64,000 nucleotides of DNA, taken from assembly GCA_025331445.1 (NCBI GenBank), contig JAIWNE010000011.1:186001-250000 (forward strand), written 5' to 3'. This stretch comes from Blakeslea trispora. Lineage: Eukaryota; Mucoromycota; Mucoromycetes; Mucorales; Choanephoraceae. Shown here in pieces: positions 34,344 through 47,496 of the stretch (position 1 is the stretch's first letter; the number at the start of each line of letters is the position of its first letter). Below the pieces are notes generated by a model, which was not told where the DNA came from, did not search any database, and saw nothing but the letters and a program-made list of their open reading frames with translations. A program made the translations under genes and the position numbers.

Positions 34344-37300
34344 ATGGTGAACGCTAAACAAGCAGGAACCATTCAAAATCTTCCTCAGTTATACGCTCTT
34401 ACCTTGGCTGATAATGGTTCGCCAACACATGATAAGACCGTAAGTATTTTTATTTGTGGGGTTTATCAAATGGTTGTAACTAAGAAGCGCGTCATGTTTA
34501 GTACATTCGTATTCCTCTGACAAAAGGGGATGTGCTGCTTCGAATTATCTTAAAGGCAGGTTCTTTAGCTGCTGGTGGTAAACCAATTTTATATACAAAC
34601 TATCCGGTAAAAGGGTACGAAACGATTAGCGTCATGATATAAAAATGAACACACTCTAATCGTATTGATTGAACAGTCAATTTGAAAGACACACCTTCCA
34701 TCCTGTCAAGTAAGTTCCTAGTCATACAAGATAGAAGACTTTATTATGTTACTTAATGGTTTCGTTAGGTTTATTAAGGATCCTAACTTGCTTCATGCTT
34801 ACTGTGATGTGAAGCTAGATCTTCCTGGCGCCTATCAATATAGACTAGAATATACTGAGGATGACAAAAAAGTTGTATCTGAAACAGGCTATTTCATTGC
34901 AGAGCCTCATTTAGGTCTTCCTAGAACCATAGAAGGACAAGGACAAAAGGATCTTTTACCTTTGGATGGCTTGATGATTCTATCTATGGTTCCCAAATGG
35001 ATGGGACCGATTACCAAATGGAAATCTCTTATTGAAGAAGTTCAGTATGCAGGTTATAACATGATCCATTTTGTTCCACTTCAAAAGCGTGGTTCCTCCA
35101 ATTCACCTTATAGTATTGCTGACCAGCTTACTTATGACGATGATGTATTTGAAGACAAGGATCGCAAAAAGTCTGCCAAAGAAAAACTGGCTATCGTACA
35201 AACTGCCATTAAAGACATACACTCAAAGCATGGTATTCTAAGTTTGTCCGATGTTGTCTGGAATCACACTAGTAATAGTACAGCATTTCTATTGGATCAC
35301 CCTGAAGCTGGTAAAGTACTAGCTAGTACCAGCAAATAAGAATATGTCATTCTAAACACATGAAGAAAAGTATACTAATTTCTTTACTTCTATCCAATAA
35401 ATAGGATACAATCTCCACAATTCTCCTCATCTCGTTCCTGCTTATGAATTAGATACAGCCTTGATTGACCTTTCTGGTAAACTAGATCAAGCAGGACTCC
35501 CTTCTGATATCCAAACAAATGATGATGCTGATAAGGTTATCGATTATATCAAGCATAACGTTTTCAAAAGCCTCAAGCTCTACGAATTCAAAGTGATTGA
35601 TGTAAACAAGCATGTAGCAGAGGTGCGCAATGCCTTACAATCTCGTAAAGTCAAGTGTGACCCTTCCATCTACCGCAACATACATGAACTATCTGTGAAG
35701 GAGAGAGTAAGCCTTTTTGGAAAAAGTGTCGTCAAAGAGGGTCATCTGGGAACTCGTTTCCATAAGTCAATTGATGTCACTCAAGCAATTTCTTTCTTGT
35801 TGGCCTTCAACCATATTTCGAGCTTGGACGAATTATCAGCTCAACATGTAGATAGCTTGGCTCAATCCTTCCAGGGGCTATTGAATGATTACAACCTTCC
35901 ATTTTACGAAGAATACGACGAGGAATGTAAAGTTGCCTTAGACAACATTAAAGGTAGACTCTTGTTTACTCGTCTAGCTGAGAATGGCCCCAAACTTGGT
36001 AAGATTACAAGAGAAAATCCTGTTATCGAAACCTACTTTACGCGTTTGGAAGACAAAGGCAACAAACATCCTAAGGGTAGCATGATGCTGGCAAACAATG
36101 GATGGATCTGGAATGCTGATCCATTGAATGACTTTGCTGGACCTGGATCTGCTGCTTACTTGCGCCGTGAAGTAATTATTTGGGGAGATTGTGTCAAACT
36201 TCGCTATGGTAGTGCTCCTCAAGACAATCCTTGGTTATGGAAGCACATGCGTGATTACACTGAGCAAATTGCCGGCATGTTTCATGGTATCCGTATTGAT
36301 AATTGTCATTCAACACCCATTCATGTAGCCGAATATTTCTTGGATGCTGCTCGTAAGATACGCCCTGATCTCTATGTATTGGCTGAGCTTTTCACTGGTT
36401 CTGCAGAAAGAGACAACCAGTTTGTTTCTCGATTGGGTATTCATGCTCTCATTCGTGAGGCTATGCAAGCTTGGGATACACATGAACTATCTCGATTAGC
36501 TCATCGTCACGGAGGAAAGCCTGTTGGAAGCATGGATGAGGACATGATTTGGGAAAAAGTACAATATGAAGGCGATCAGTATAATCAAGTACTTCGAATT
36601 CCTGTTATCAGCGGAAGCATGCCCCGTGCACTTTTCATGGACTGTACACATGATAACGAAACACCTTTGCAAAAGAGAACTCCTCAAGTAAGATTGACTA
36701 CAGAAAAAAAAACAAGATTTTCGTGTATTGATTTTTTGTTTTGTTTTTAATAATTTTCTGAATTATAAGGATGCTCTGCCAAATGCTGCTGTAGTTGCGT
36801 TCTCTGATTGTGCTGTTGGTAGTGTCAAAGGATATGATGAAACATATCCTCGACTCCTCGATATTGTTAATGAAAAGCGCAAGTATAATCCCCAGCCTCA
36901 GCGTGAAGCAGGCCTTATTGAGGCCAAGCACAAATTGCTTGATTTGCACATCAAGATGTGTTTAGAAGGCTATCATGAAGTTCATGTACATCAAGAGAAC
37001 GATTTCTTGTTGGTACATCGTCAACATCCTGGCTCTCACGATGGCTACTTAATGATCTCTCGAACCGCTTTTCCAGGACAAGGAACAGGTCACTCACCTA
37101 TCCGTCTACGCAAATCCCAAGCAGAGTTCTTGTTTGCTTACTCACTCAAAGTCGATGCTCACCAGACTAAGGATAGCGAATATTTGGAAGGCCTTCCTAG
37201 TCATTTGGAGTTACTTAATGCTCCTCGTTTTGAACAACACCATGATGAAAAAGGTCAATTTGTTGAAGTCATTCTTCCTGAAAACTTTGCTCCTGGATCA

Positions 37301-39259
37301 ATCTGTGTCATCAAGACTTCAATTGGAGACGGATATGACCGAGTGCACAAGTTGGTTATGTCTATTGATGACGGCATTGTCAAGGGACTTGACCTGCTTG
37401 CTTGTAACGTTGTTTTGTATCGTTGTGAAAGCGAAGAGAGAGACAGTATTCCTCATGGCGGTGTTTACAATATACCCAACTTTGGTAGTTTAGTCTATGC
37501 AGGCCTTCAAGGTTTTATGTCAGTTCTGAAATCCATCATTGCCAACAACGATCTTGGTCATCCTCTCTGTGATAACTTGCGTGCAGGACCTTGGGCACTT
37601 GAGTACACTGTGAACAGACTCAAGGAATACAAAAAGGATTATCCTTCGCTTGAACCATTGATTGCTTGGTTTGACGAGCGTATTGTGTTGATCAAAGAGC
37701 TGCCTGATTTCTTGGTGCCCAAGTACTTTGCATTGTTGGTGAAGACAGCTTATGACAAGGTATATACACATGCTTTGAGCTTGTTGTCTCCTCTCATTCA
37801 ACAGGGAGATACTTTTATCAAACAACTGGGTATAACCAGTGTCCAAATGGTATGTCAATTGCCTTCAGCTGGTTTGTGTCCTACCAAATCAACCCCTTCT
37901 TTAGCTGCTGGTTTACCTCACTTCACTACACACCATATGCGTGTTTGGGGTAGAGATGTATGTATCTCACTTCGTGGTCTATTGATGGTAACAGGTAGAT
38001 TCGAAGAGGCCAAGCAACACATCATTGCTTTTGCAGGCTCCTTGCGCCATGGTCTTATTCCAAACTTACTAGACTCAGTTCGTTGTCCTCGCTACAATTC
38101 ACGTGATTCTGTATGGTTCTTTATGCAGTCTATTCAAGATTATTACTACATGGCTCCTGATGGAAAGTCTATCTTGCAGGCTCAAGTACCTCGTCGCTTT
38201 CCTAAGGATGACCGTTTTGTAGAAGTTGAGGAAGGTTACAGCTATTCATGCACTATCGCTGAGGTCATGCAAGAGATTTTTGAGCGACATGCTCGAGGTA
38301 TTCACTTTAGAGAACACAACGCGGGACGAACGATTGATGAGCAGATGTCTGATCCAGGCTTCAATATTGACATTGATGTTGACTGGAACTCTGGTGTTCT
38401 TGTGGGCGGTAACACTTGGAACTGTGGTACATGGATGGACAAGATGGGTGAAAGTCCTAAAGCCAAAAATAAGGGACACCCAGGCACACCACGCGATGGT
38501 GCACCTTGCGAGATTACTGGTTTATTAAAGAGTGCTCTTCGCTGGGTGAATCAGTTGATTGATCGCAACGAATATCAATGGAAGGGTATAGACCAAGTAG
38601 AGCAAGTGGAAGGTGGTAAAGTTAGCTACCAATACTGGAACAAGCTTCTGCAGCAACACTTTGAGCGCGTATACTATATTCCTTTAGAAGCATCTGAAGA
38701 CAAAGATTACGATGTTATTACCAAGATTGTCAATCGTCGCGGTATCTACAAGGATGTATACAAAGCAACAGAAGCTTACACTGAATATCAATTGCGCCCA
38801 AATCTATTTATTGCCATGGCTGTTGCACCTGAATTGTTTGATCGTTCTCATGCAAAGCATTGTATTCAACTCTGTCGCGATGTCTTGTTGGGTCCTCTTG
38901 GTATGAAGACACTGGATCCTGCTGATCAACAATACAGACCTTATTACAACAATTCTGAGGATTCTGAGGACTTCCAGACAGCCAAAGGTCGCAACTATCA
39001 TCAGGGACCTGAATGGCTTTGGCCCCTTGGATATTATCTTCGTGCAGCTCGCCACTTTGATGCGCTTACCGAACAAGAAATTGCACGTATCTTGCGAAAG
39101 CACCGAGAATCAATCAGTCAGGATGCTTGGTGTGGCCTTCCTGAATTGACCAACAAAGATGGTGAATATTGCCATGATTCATGCAGAACACAAGCTTGGT
39201 CATCTGCTACTTTGTTAGACTTATTTTATGACTTGATTGAAGGTACTGAAGGCCATTAA
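34344..39259 (+). CDS. GDB1: Glycogen debranching enzyme, 1518 aa
   Basis: Exons 34344-34439, 34502-34614, 34677-34709, 34769-35310, 35405-36687 and 36770-39259 give 1518 aa, the family's usual length. The N-terminal half is the 4-alpha-glucanotransferase (GH13-like) with FVPLQKRGSSNSPYSIADQL, SDVVWNHTSN, FHGIRIDNCHSTP and VLAELFTGSAERDNQF. The C-terminal half is the amylo-alpha-1,6-glucosidase (GH133) with THHMRVWGRDVCISLRGLL, DSVWFFMQSIQDYY and GNTWNCGTWMDKMGES. The bifunctional cytosolic enzyme removes branch stubs during glycogen breakdown. Exon 3 is only 33 nt. Together with the GH15 enzyme at 23-26 kb it gives the window two alpha-glucan degrading genes. No unusual residues were noticed. 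Confidence 0.96.
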
Positions 39260-39453
39260 AATGTTTCATATAGATGAATAAGATTTATTAAATATTTACA
39301 TTTCAAATGACAAAATAAAAATCTATGATCCAATAACTTTCTCTTAAGTGTGTGTATACACTTGCATATACAGATGGATTAATATGGTAATTCAAAAAAC
39401 AGTGATGAAAAAGTACTTTTTTATGCAAATTCTTGAGAGAATGATCTAGACGA

Positions 39454-42400
39454 CTATTGTTTATTGTTCCAAAATCCAATGACACTTGATACATTAGCTG
39501 ATGTTGTGATGGGTGGTGGAGAAGACGATTTTGCAGATTGATGCTGCTGCTGCTGTTGAATATTGCCGTTCATCAATGAAGGGCCTTGATAGGATGAGGG
39601 GCTCAGTGGTGTCCATTCGCTATCAGATTGCAACGAGCTGGGATACTTGAGACTGTTTGGTCCACCTGTTACTGAGAGAGAAAAGAATAAACCATCTCTG
39701 CTATTTAAATCAAAATGTCAACATGTACAACTTACAAACAAATCCGTCCTCTTCAAACGGATTATGACTTGTTACTCGTCCAAGATCTGCTTTGGGTATC
39801 TCTGTCAAAAGAAAGAGAGAAAGGTTAAAGACAAAAACAAACATTAGGTTCCTGTGTTTACCTTGTCCATCTTCCCACCATTTCTTTGTATCTGAGCTAG
39901 GGGGTGGAACTATGGATGGGTTTATGAGCCTGCATCTACTAGAAGTCTTGAGAGCATACTTACATTCGTGTGAGTCTAAGGAAACATCGATGAGTGTATC
40001 TACAAATGAGTCCGATAGCTTCAAAGGCTTCGTAGTAGGTATTGTATTCTTTCGCTTGGGCAGTTCAGGTGGTGAAATAGATGGCTTGGCTTCGATTGAA
40101 CTCAAGCTTTGGTATAACTCTCGTTGAAGTTTTGATTTTGCTTCATGATCCAGAGTGACGATGCTGGTCTCGAACAAAGCAAACACAGGACGATGATCGG
40201 ATGTATAAAGTTCTGCTCGAGAGTATTGCAATTGCTTCAAATCCTTTCCTTTGTAAAGAATTCGATCTGTCCAGCCAGGAATTCGCTGTTTTTCGCTTTT
40301 TTTAAAGAGTAAGTTACATCTGGCTTTGACATTTATTATATAGCTTGTACCTTGTGTCATAAACATCTGTACCATTGTCGTATTTATATGTGGGCAGAAA
40401 AGTGATATCTCCTTCTTTGTATCCGAAGAACACTCGACCCTCACGCATTTCTCTTATAAGCTAGGGAAAATAAAAGTAAACCTCAGTAATATATGTAGGG
40501 TGAATAGATATCAAACCTGATCTTGTTTTAGCAAGGCCTCAATATTTCCATCTCTTGCATACAAGCGAGCTTCTTCGTTGGGCAAAGATACTCTGTAGTT
40601 GAAATCGCTCACCCAAATAATGTTGCTAACATAAACATGAATGAATTGTTCCAATATGGCTGTTCAAATGCAACTTACTCGTGGCTATCAATGGTCTTGC
40701 CCCGTAAGAAGCGTAAGCCTTCATTGATCGTATGAAAGTCCATATTACGATCATCCACATTAGAATGGCCTTTATTTTTTCTTGATGAGTTCAACGATGA
40801 ACAAACACATAGGTTAGCTTACCTGAGGCAAAATGAGCTGCAACAAAGCAGAAACTAGTATCACCATAGTCCATTCGTATGGCCACAGCCCCTTTATTGC
40901 CTGCAATACCCATGATACCTGTCTTTTTGATGGAGGTCTCGACATTTCGAATTTCATCCACAATGACTGATTTAGCAAACACAATCAGGGCGGCGCCCAC
41001 GAGTTGATTCGATCGAAGCAATGTGTATCTAAACTTGCTGTTGGTACGCTGGTTAAGTGTCTGCTCAATCTGTTGCTCCCAAATCTGCCTCTTCTCTGCA
41101 TCTGTGGCCATTACTTGTTGAGGAGAAAGTTCCACAATTTCTTGGAATCCAACGACATAGAGGTCGGGTTCTTGCTTGTTTACTTTTTTTTTTGTAAACA
41201 AAATAAAAAACAGAGAGTAAGAGAGGTGTCATTTTTGTTTTCCTATTGTTTCATCTTACGCTTTAAATGATCAAGTAACCAAGGCTTTAGGGACTCATTC
41301 TTGAACCCTTTTCCATTCAAGTTGTATGTACCACTAAAAATTGTAATCTGTCTCTTACGAGAATACTCCTTCATACGAGTCGATAATTGACGAGTGACAT
41401 GATCACTGATAGGGTCATGGATCATAATCATAGACTGATTGGCAAGTTTCCCTAATAGCTGGTCAATGACTTCTTGTCTTGCCTTGTCCTGAAAGTTGTT
41501 GATGTAGAATCGATTGACAGATCGTGTAGCATCGCTCAGCACATTCATAAAAGTCACTTTGCCTGTACGTGTAAAAGCAGACTTGAGAGCTCCTGTACCT
41601 GCATAAATCTTTGAGAGGGAATCACCATTCTCGGCCCACAGATGAGAATGACGAGACACAAGATTACCAAAACTGAATTGTTGTTGTTGGAATTTCGTGT
41701 GCAAAAAGTCTAGCAATGCCTTTCTTGAAATCTCATTTTGAACCAGATTAGTACGGTCAAGACAGTCCATACAGTTGGTACGGAAAACACCCTTCTGAAT
41801 GCAGATGATTTGATTGTCTTCTGTATCCATTAAAAAGAAGCCATAGTTCTCCATACTTTCTCGAATATCTCGCATCAGCAAAGATACGTTATCGTAGTTG
41901 CCACCTCGACATTCCGCATGCAAATCAAAGTTGACCATCTGAATTAGGTGAGGATCATAATCCAATTGATGAACAGCTGTATTGAATGCTTGACTCAGGA
42001 CAGATTCGCCTGCTGTTGATGCCTCTTTCTGTGACAGCAGATTGATATTGCTCACGCTTTGATAACGATCGATGAGTTCATCAAAGTGTCTTTTGACTGC
42101 AGGCTGTGTGGCACCAGGGCCTCGTGAGATCTGAATCTTGTGTTGAACAAGCTGCATTCCTTGTTGCTCCCAAAAGACAGGAACACTGCCTCTTATCTGT
42201 GTATAAGAATAACATATTCTATCTGAATACAGTATTGTTTCTGTCTATAGACACATCAGAGTCCATTATAGCACTTTGTTCTCTTTCCTGCTTACCTCTA
42301 CAAAATTGGCGACATGACCGTTATCGTCAATACCTCTAGAATTGAATCGAGTGCCTGCTCGTTTACAGCTTAATTTTGAAATGACAGACATCTCGTATCT

Positions 42401-43201
42401 TTCGTAATCTATCTCTACTGTTTCCGTGCCCACAAAACCTCGTATAGCCAACACAAGAAATCCACCACGATCAAGATCCATTTGGCTTTTTCTGCCCAAC
42501 TTTGATCTGAATTCTAAAAGACCTGAGATTAAGAATTGATTCCACAGGAAATGTTCGTCAAATGCATGAACACCTAAAGAAGCCACTGAAGTGCTTCAAA
42601 TGACGTCAAGCATACATGAGAAAACTACAACCTCATTTTTTTTCGGTCACCTTACCGAGCTTGTACTGTCTTTGTTAAATCGAAGTCAGGTGTAAAATAA
42701 AAATTGCCCGCTGAAAATAACTTTTGAAGTTGAATACATGGATGTTGAATCGCAGTGCTGTTTGGTTCCCATTCATCATCCCAACTTCCAGAGATATCAT
42801 CTAAATCGTCATATCGAGCGCTTGAGAGGGAATAAAAAGAAACAGATTGAATCTTGTAGACTTCTTCTCCAGCTCGGATTCTTCCCACAGAAATACAATC
42901 TGTAACGATAGCAACAAAACATTCTGGAAACAATGCATCAATATCATGTTCCATAAAACTATATCTTTGCTTTACCTGACTGTACTGTAATTAAGCCAAG
43001 GCAACCAAACACAGGACGCGAGTTTAATATGCGCCACTGTGCATCCTCAAACTCGGAAGGAGGATACAGTTTAGTGATGGCCTGAGTATCTGATCCTTGA
43101 TATTCTTCAAACACAAGCACACCTGAAGGAGCTTCTTCAAGCACTGTGGGCCTTAGTGCAAGCGCTCTTGGATACTCTCTTAATAACAGATGAGTTTGCA
43201 T
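39454..43201 (-). CDS. Synaptojanin-like phosphoinositide phosphatase (Sac1 + 5-phosphatase), 1020 aa
   Basis: Twelve exons (43201-42976, 42923-42656, 42593-42296, 42196-41260, 41182-40823, 40769-40679, 40625-40517, 40460-40351, 40295-39964, 39909-39862, 39801-39736, 39671-39454) join in one frame. The Sac domain (about 1-520) keeps the CX5R motif CMDCLDR at about 406-412. The 5-phosphatase (about 550-890) has [43 protein letters not shown] and [11 protein letters not shown], then TSDHRPVFA. The tail is Pro/Ser/Gln-rich and contains HNPFEEDGF, an NPF motif known to bind EH domains. Family role: removing PI(4,5)P2 and PI4P during endocytosis, like yeast Inp51-53. Intron 9 (54 nt) is in frame. 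Divergent to EI24. Confidence 0.94.
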
Positions 43202-43359
43202 AGCAACGGCTATAGAAGAAAAGAGAAAGAGGGAGAATGGAAAAATGAATTCAGTTATTTCCTACCTTCGGGCAAACTTTACCCGACTGTAAATGTTAAC
43301 TTGAACGGTGCTTGAACTTTAGCAGACTCTGTCTCTCTTTTGTTTTTTTTTGTCATATA
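43202..43359. promoter_or_regulatory. Compact bidirectional promoter, synaptojanin-like / EI24
   Basis: 158 bp separate the divergent ATGs. The region carries AG-rich and T-rich tracts and no clear TATA box. Shared promoter function is inferred from spacing. Confidence 0.55.
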
Positions 43360-44423
43360 ATGAATAATTTATCCAGTCATGCGCATTGCTTCAACCAAGG
43401 TGTAAAAGATGCTTTTCAGTGGCAACGCGTATTTAAGCTAGTAACAACGTAATATAAGCAATATAAGAATGAGATCAGAAAAAAAAGGGGAGGAAAAACA
43501 AGAGGAGTGATGGTTAAGTTTAGTTCAATAGGTCAAAAACAGTTCAACACACCTTACTTAAAAGTCTAGCCCTCAATGGTGTTGTCTACCTGGGGCTACT
43601 TGTGTTTCTCGAGACATTTTATAATTCGCCTGATCATCATCTTTATGGATACTCTTATACAGTAAGATTTGCTTTATTTGATCTAATAGAATGGTAACCA
43701 AATTTTAATTTAGGATTTGACAGGTTATCCACTGTATCTGATATGTTTATTAGTCAATGCACGGCTCTATAATAGAATAGCTCAGTATCAATTAAGAACA
43801 GATGATAGACAGACAGATCCTTTTACTATGGTCATCACCATTATTTTATATATCAACTTTGCCCTGTTTATTGCTTTGATTCATAAGATCCCCTTCATTG
43901 GCGTCCCACTCTCTTTTTTGTTCTATTGTATTGTCATGGCTTATTACTGTTTCGAGTAAGAAGCAAGTCAATTCATAAAAGAGGCTATGACTTATCTGTT
44001 TGTTTAGATACAAATGGATCAATCAGGATTGGACAATGGAACAACGTATGCTGTATGCAGAACAACACTGGGCTTACTGTCTTGGATTTGGTTTGCCAGG
44101 CACAGCACTTACTTTCTTTCTCTCTACATTAAGAGCGGGTGGTGTGTTTGCTATTGTTTATCCATTTGTAAGTCATAGTACCTTTCATTTCAATTCTTTT
44201 AACCATTTCCCTCAAGTTTATTATGATGGCCTCTTCAGCTACTCCACTAGCACCTTTCGTAAAGGAAAACTCGTTTAAATTCTTGCCTTATCGAATGCAT
44301 GTGTTTGCTGGTATTCGCTGGATGAATACCGCTATTTTACAGACCATACGTACATTTGCTGGATCTCGAGGTGCTCATTGGATGGTGGAAAAGAAAAAGG
44401 ATAATTTGGGCAAATTGGTCTAG
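43360..44423 (+). CDS. EI24: EI24-family ER membrane protein, 275 aa
   Basis: Exons 43360-43440, 43524-43661, 43714-43955, 44008-44167 and 44217-44423 join to 275 aa. The N-terminus has GVKDAFQWQRVFKL, followed by several hydrophobic segments (for example VVYLGLLVFLETFY, LYLICLLVNARLY and MVITIILYINFALFIALIH). The diagnostic YKWINQDWTMEQRMLYAEQ, HWAYCLGFGLPGTALTFF and FIMMASSAT follow. This pattern is that of the EI24/PIG8 family, multispanning ER proteins linked in animals to autophagy and growth control. A function in fungi is poorly defined. Splice sites are canonical and all phases agree. It shares a short divergent promoter with the lipid phosphatase gene. Confidence 0.88.
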
Positions 44424-44816
44424 ATTGCATAGAAAAAAAGAAAGCAGTTTTGACAATAAAATTTGATTTATCTTGCGATTAAAGTCAAGAAAAGAAAAAC
44501 ACAGTATTCAGCATAGAATCACATTGGAATTGGGATTTTACTCTTTTTCTAAAACGAATTTATTATCCAGCAAAGTGAGAAAAAGAAACACATTTTTTTT
44601 TTAATATTAACTGTAAAATGGTTACCTGAGTTTATTCATCCATTGAGTTTCATTCGTGCTGTTCGAATCAAAACTTTATCACGTGATTGGAAGCAGTTTG
44701 TATGTATTAAGTTTAGACCTCGTGTAACGCGTAGAGTGCAAAAGTATGTTGAATACCAATCTTAAATAAATTATCCCTTAAGTTTTTTTTTTTTTTTTTA
44801 AAAAAAAGTAGCTATT
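44424..44816. other. Intergenic with an unexplained open frame (44553-44765, +)
   Basis: Between EI24 and EXO70 the plus strand has a 70-codon open frame without an ATG. Its second half looks protein-like (WLPEFIHPLSFIRAVR, KTLSRDWKQFVCIKF, RPRVTRRVQKYVEYQS, then stop). It is followed by AATAAA. It could be the last exon of a tiny basic (for example mitochondrial) protein whose first exon I cannot place, or chance. The last 30 bases before 44817 are T- and A-homopolymers. Confidence 0.3.
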
Positions 44817-47133
44817 ATGCCAAGGTAATGACCATTTTCAAAGCCTCCAGAAAACATGTAGCTGACTATTAAAACAATTCTGCTGTTCTTACTTCTTGTG
44901 TGTTAGCACGACAACCAATGCAGGAAAACTAGATGAAGATGCAGCAGACCTTGATCTACTTCAAAAGCAATTAGGTCGAATGGATGGTCTATCAGATAGG
45001 CTGGTAAAGAAGCTCTTAAGAGACAGAAGCTAGGAAACAGTGTATTAATCTCTCTCTCTGTTTATATTAATAGGTTAATATTTTGAATTCGTTTGATGGT
45101 CGATTACTTAAATTGGAAGCCTCTATCTTGCCTATCCACAAATCCACCCAGAACCTCACTCGGTTAGCCAACAGTAAAACACTTGTAAGGCCTTAAATAG
45201 GATACAATCTAACTCAGTTACGATAGATATCGACTCCACCTTAAAATCCACCGAGCATATCATTGATTGCCTGAATATGCCTAGTAGAGAAGAAGCATTC
45301 ATTCTAAAAGGGTAAGCAGGCATTGCCTTGTTTCTCTGTAAACGCAAACGGTTCGGCTTACTTCCCTTTTTTTGTTATGATAGTCCAGACGAAAATAACG
45401 TGTTGCCTTATTTAAAGGCTATGGGAAGATTAAGAGATGGTGTGGCAGCTATTGAAGGAACGCAACTAAAGTCTTGTGAAAAGACAATCTATCAAATTGT
45501 GAGCTCAAGCTTGATGTTATCCAATTCTATCCAAACTTATTCTTGTAATAGAAACAACAACTCAAAGCAGGCATGCTTCATCTAGAGACACTGTTCCGGA
45601 AATGGTTAACGGCAGTGAGCAATCCGGTGGATGTGAATACCATGTTAGATTCAAGTAAATGCCAAAAAAAAAACCAGGATTTATCACGGATCACAAAACT
45701 CATTCGCATGTCCTATAGATCGGGAGCTCATGACAACTGCTTCAATGAAACAACTCTCCCAACTTTCTATTTATATTGCATCATCCGAAAAGGAGATTGG
45801 TTACGCTGTTGATTTTACAAAGCCTTATGTTGAAATCCGATCTTCTTTTCTTCAACGTTCCTTATTGCCTCTATCTCAGTCAGTGCAGATGTCAGAAAAA
45901 CATCAAGGAAGTTCCTATGAGCGTGGCTCTAGTGAGTTCCTAAAATACACTGAATGCTTTACAAAAATGCTACAATCTGAATGCAGGTTTGCTGAACAGA
46001 TCATGGGTAATGAACAACGAAGGGCTGCTGCACTCAAAGGAACGATTATACCCGCCACCTCAGAATATGTTGCAGCTGGCAAACAATTGAATGCAGTGGC
46101 CAAACGACTCAACTATACCGAAACAGCCTTTGTGTTTGATATTATTGAGAAATACGATCGAGAATGTAGCGTTTACCTTGAAGACATCACCAGCATTGTT
46201 TCATTGCATGAAATTCAAGATATGATCAACTCATTTAAATTGACTATTCTACGTAACTTTCATGAGTTTATGGAGGATATACGTGGCCGAAAAGACATGA
46301 ATCAGCCCATGAATCTTAGTAGTGATGGTACAGTGCATGAAATGACAAGTAACGTAATGTATACAATTCCTCTCTCTCTGTTTTTTCTTTATTAATGTGT
46401 CATACAGGCATTGAATTATTTTAAACGTCTATATACATGGAGAGATACAGTAGAACCCCTTCTATTACTTATAGGTGATGGTGGTTGGAACAATATGCCT
46501 TCACCTCAGGTCCTATTGGATAACTCTCGCCACTATGATCCTAACTTGGGTGCTACTCTTCTTCAGAAATTCTTTATAGATGCCTTGGATCAGATGACCA
46601 TGGCACTTCAGCTTAAATCCCGAGGCTATAAAAAGCCTACATTGGCTACCTTGTTCTTGCTCAACAACTATAACCATATCCTTCGTCAAATCCGCTCACC
46701 TCCCTTAAACTCTATCTTTGACGATGGATCTGAAATCAAGTTTGGTAAGCTGGTTAAAAAGCAATTGGATGCCTACCAAGAGTCCTGGAAACCCTGTGTA
46801 GAAAACCTGATGGATGTAACTTATGTCCGAGGAGGTAGCATCAAGAGTTCGATGGGCAGTCAGGATCGTCAGCTAGTCAAAGAACGCTTCAAGAATTTTA
46901 ACATGGAATTTGAAGAGATCAGTCGTGCTCAGCAGAGTTATGCTATTCCCGATCAAGAATTAAGAAACCAAGTGATTCGCGATGTCAAGAACGTTATAGT
47001 ACCCATGTATGGCCGATTCTTAGACAAATATCAAAATACCGATTTCTCAAAGAACCCTGCTAAATACATTCGATATGACAGAGATAGGGTTGATAAAATG
47101 TTAAGTCACTTGTTTGAACCTACTGCTTATTAG
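44817..47133 (+). CDS. EXO70: Exocyst complex subunit EXO70, 622 aa
   Basis: Exons 44817-44824, 44907-45003, 45074-45173, 45227-45311, 45384-45498, 45552-45654, 45719-46353 and 46408-47133 give 622 aa. The first exon codes only for Met-Pro plus two bases. N-terminal helices (ADLDLLQKQLGRMDGLSDRL, LEASILPIHKSTQNLTRL) precede PYLKAMGRLRDGVAAIEG and KAGMLHLETLFRKWL. The C-terminal helical rods hold AALKGTIIPATSEYVAAG, TLATLFLLNNYNHILRQIR and SQDRQLVKERFKNFNMEFEE, and the end KYIRYDRDRVDKMLSHLFE. Exo70 binds PI(4,5)P2 and Rho/Cdc42 GTPases to tether secretory vesicles at growth sites. All phases agree. The 8-nt exon is inferred only from splice motifs and frame. Confidence 0.92.
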
Positions 47134-47496
47134 AATAAATTTCCTCCTTTTTTTTGGCGTTGTGTATGGAGTGTCAAATAAGCCTTAGGGAATGAAAAAA
47201 AAATATATGGATCAGCTAAGGTAAAACAACAAGCTCTATATGAACACGAAAATGATATGAGAAGCCTCGAACAAAAAGCGCAAGTAATAAACAAGGAATA
47301 CATTACATCGATTGGACTTGAGCTATCTGGGAGGGGGTTCAAGAGTGAGGATTGTCCCTTTCCCTCACGCGAATCAAGTCTGAATTAGAAACAATATATT
47401 AAGCTCAAATAAAATCGTTTTTGTCGAAATAAATGCCTTAAGTAAAGTAATTTTTCCAAGAAAAAGACATTCGTTTTAACACACAGCATCATATTC
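47134..47496. other. Intergenic, nothing recognised
   Basis: Begins with AATAAA-like signals just after the EXO70 stop; otherwise AT-rich without a recognised feature. Confidence 0.5.

Noticed and set aside
34746..34768. Earlier in-frame start for a debranching enzyme exon
   Set aside because: It lies in the 3' part of an intron; the upstream exons with FERHTFHPVK and the real ATG at 34344 fit the family.
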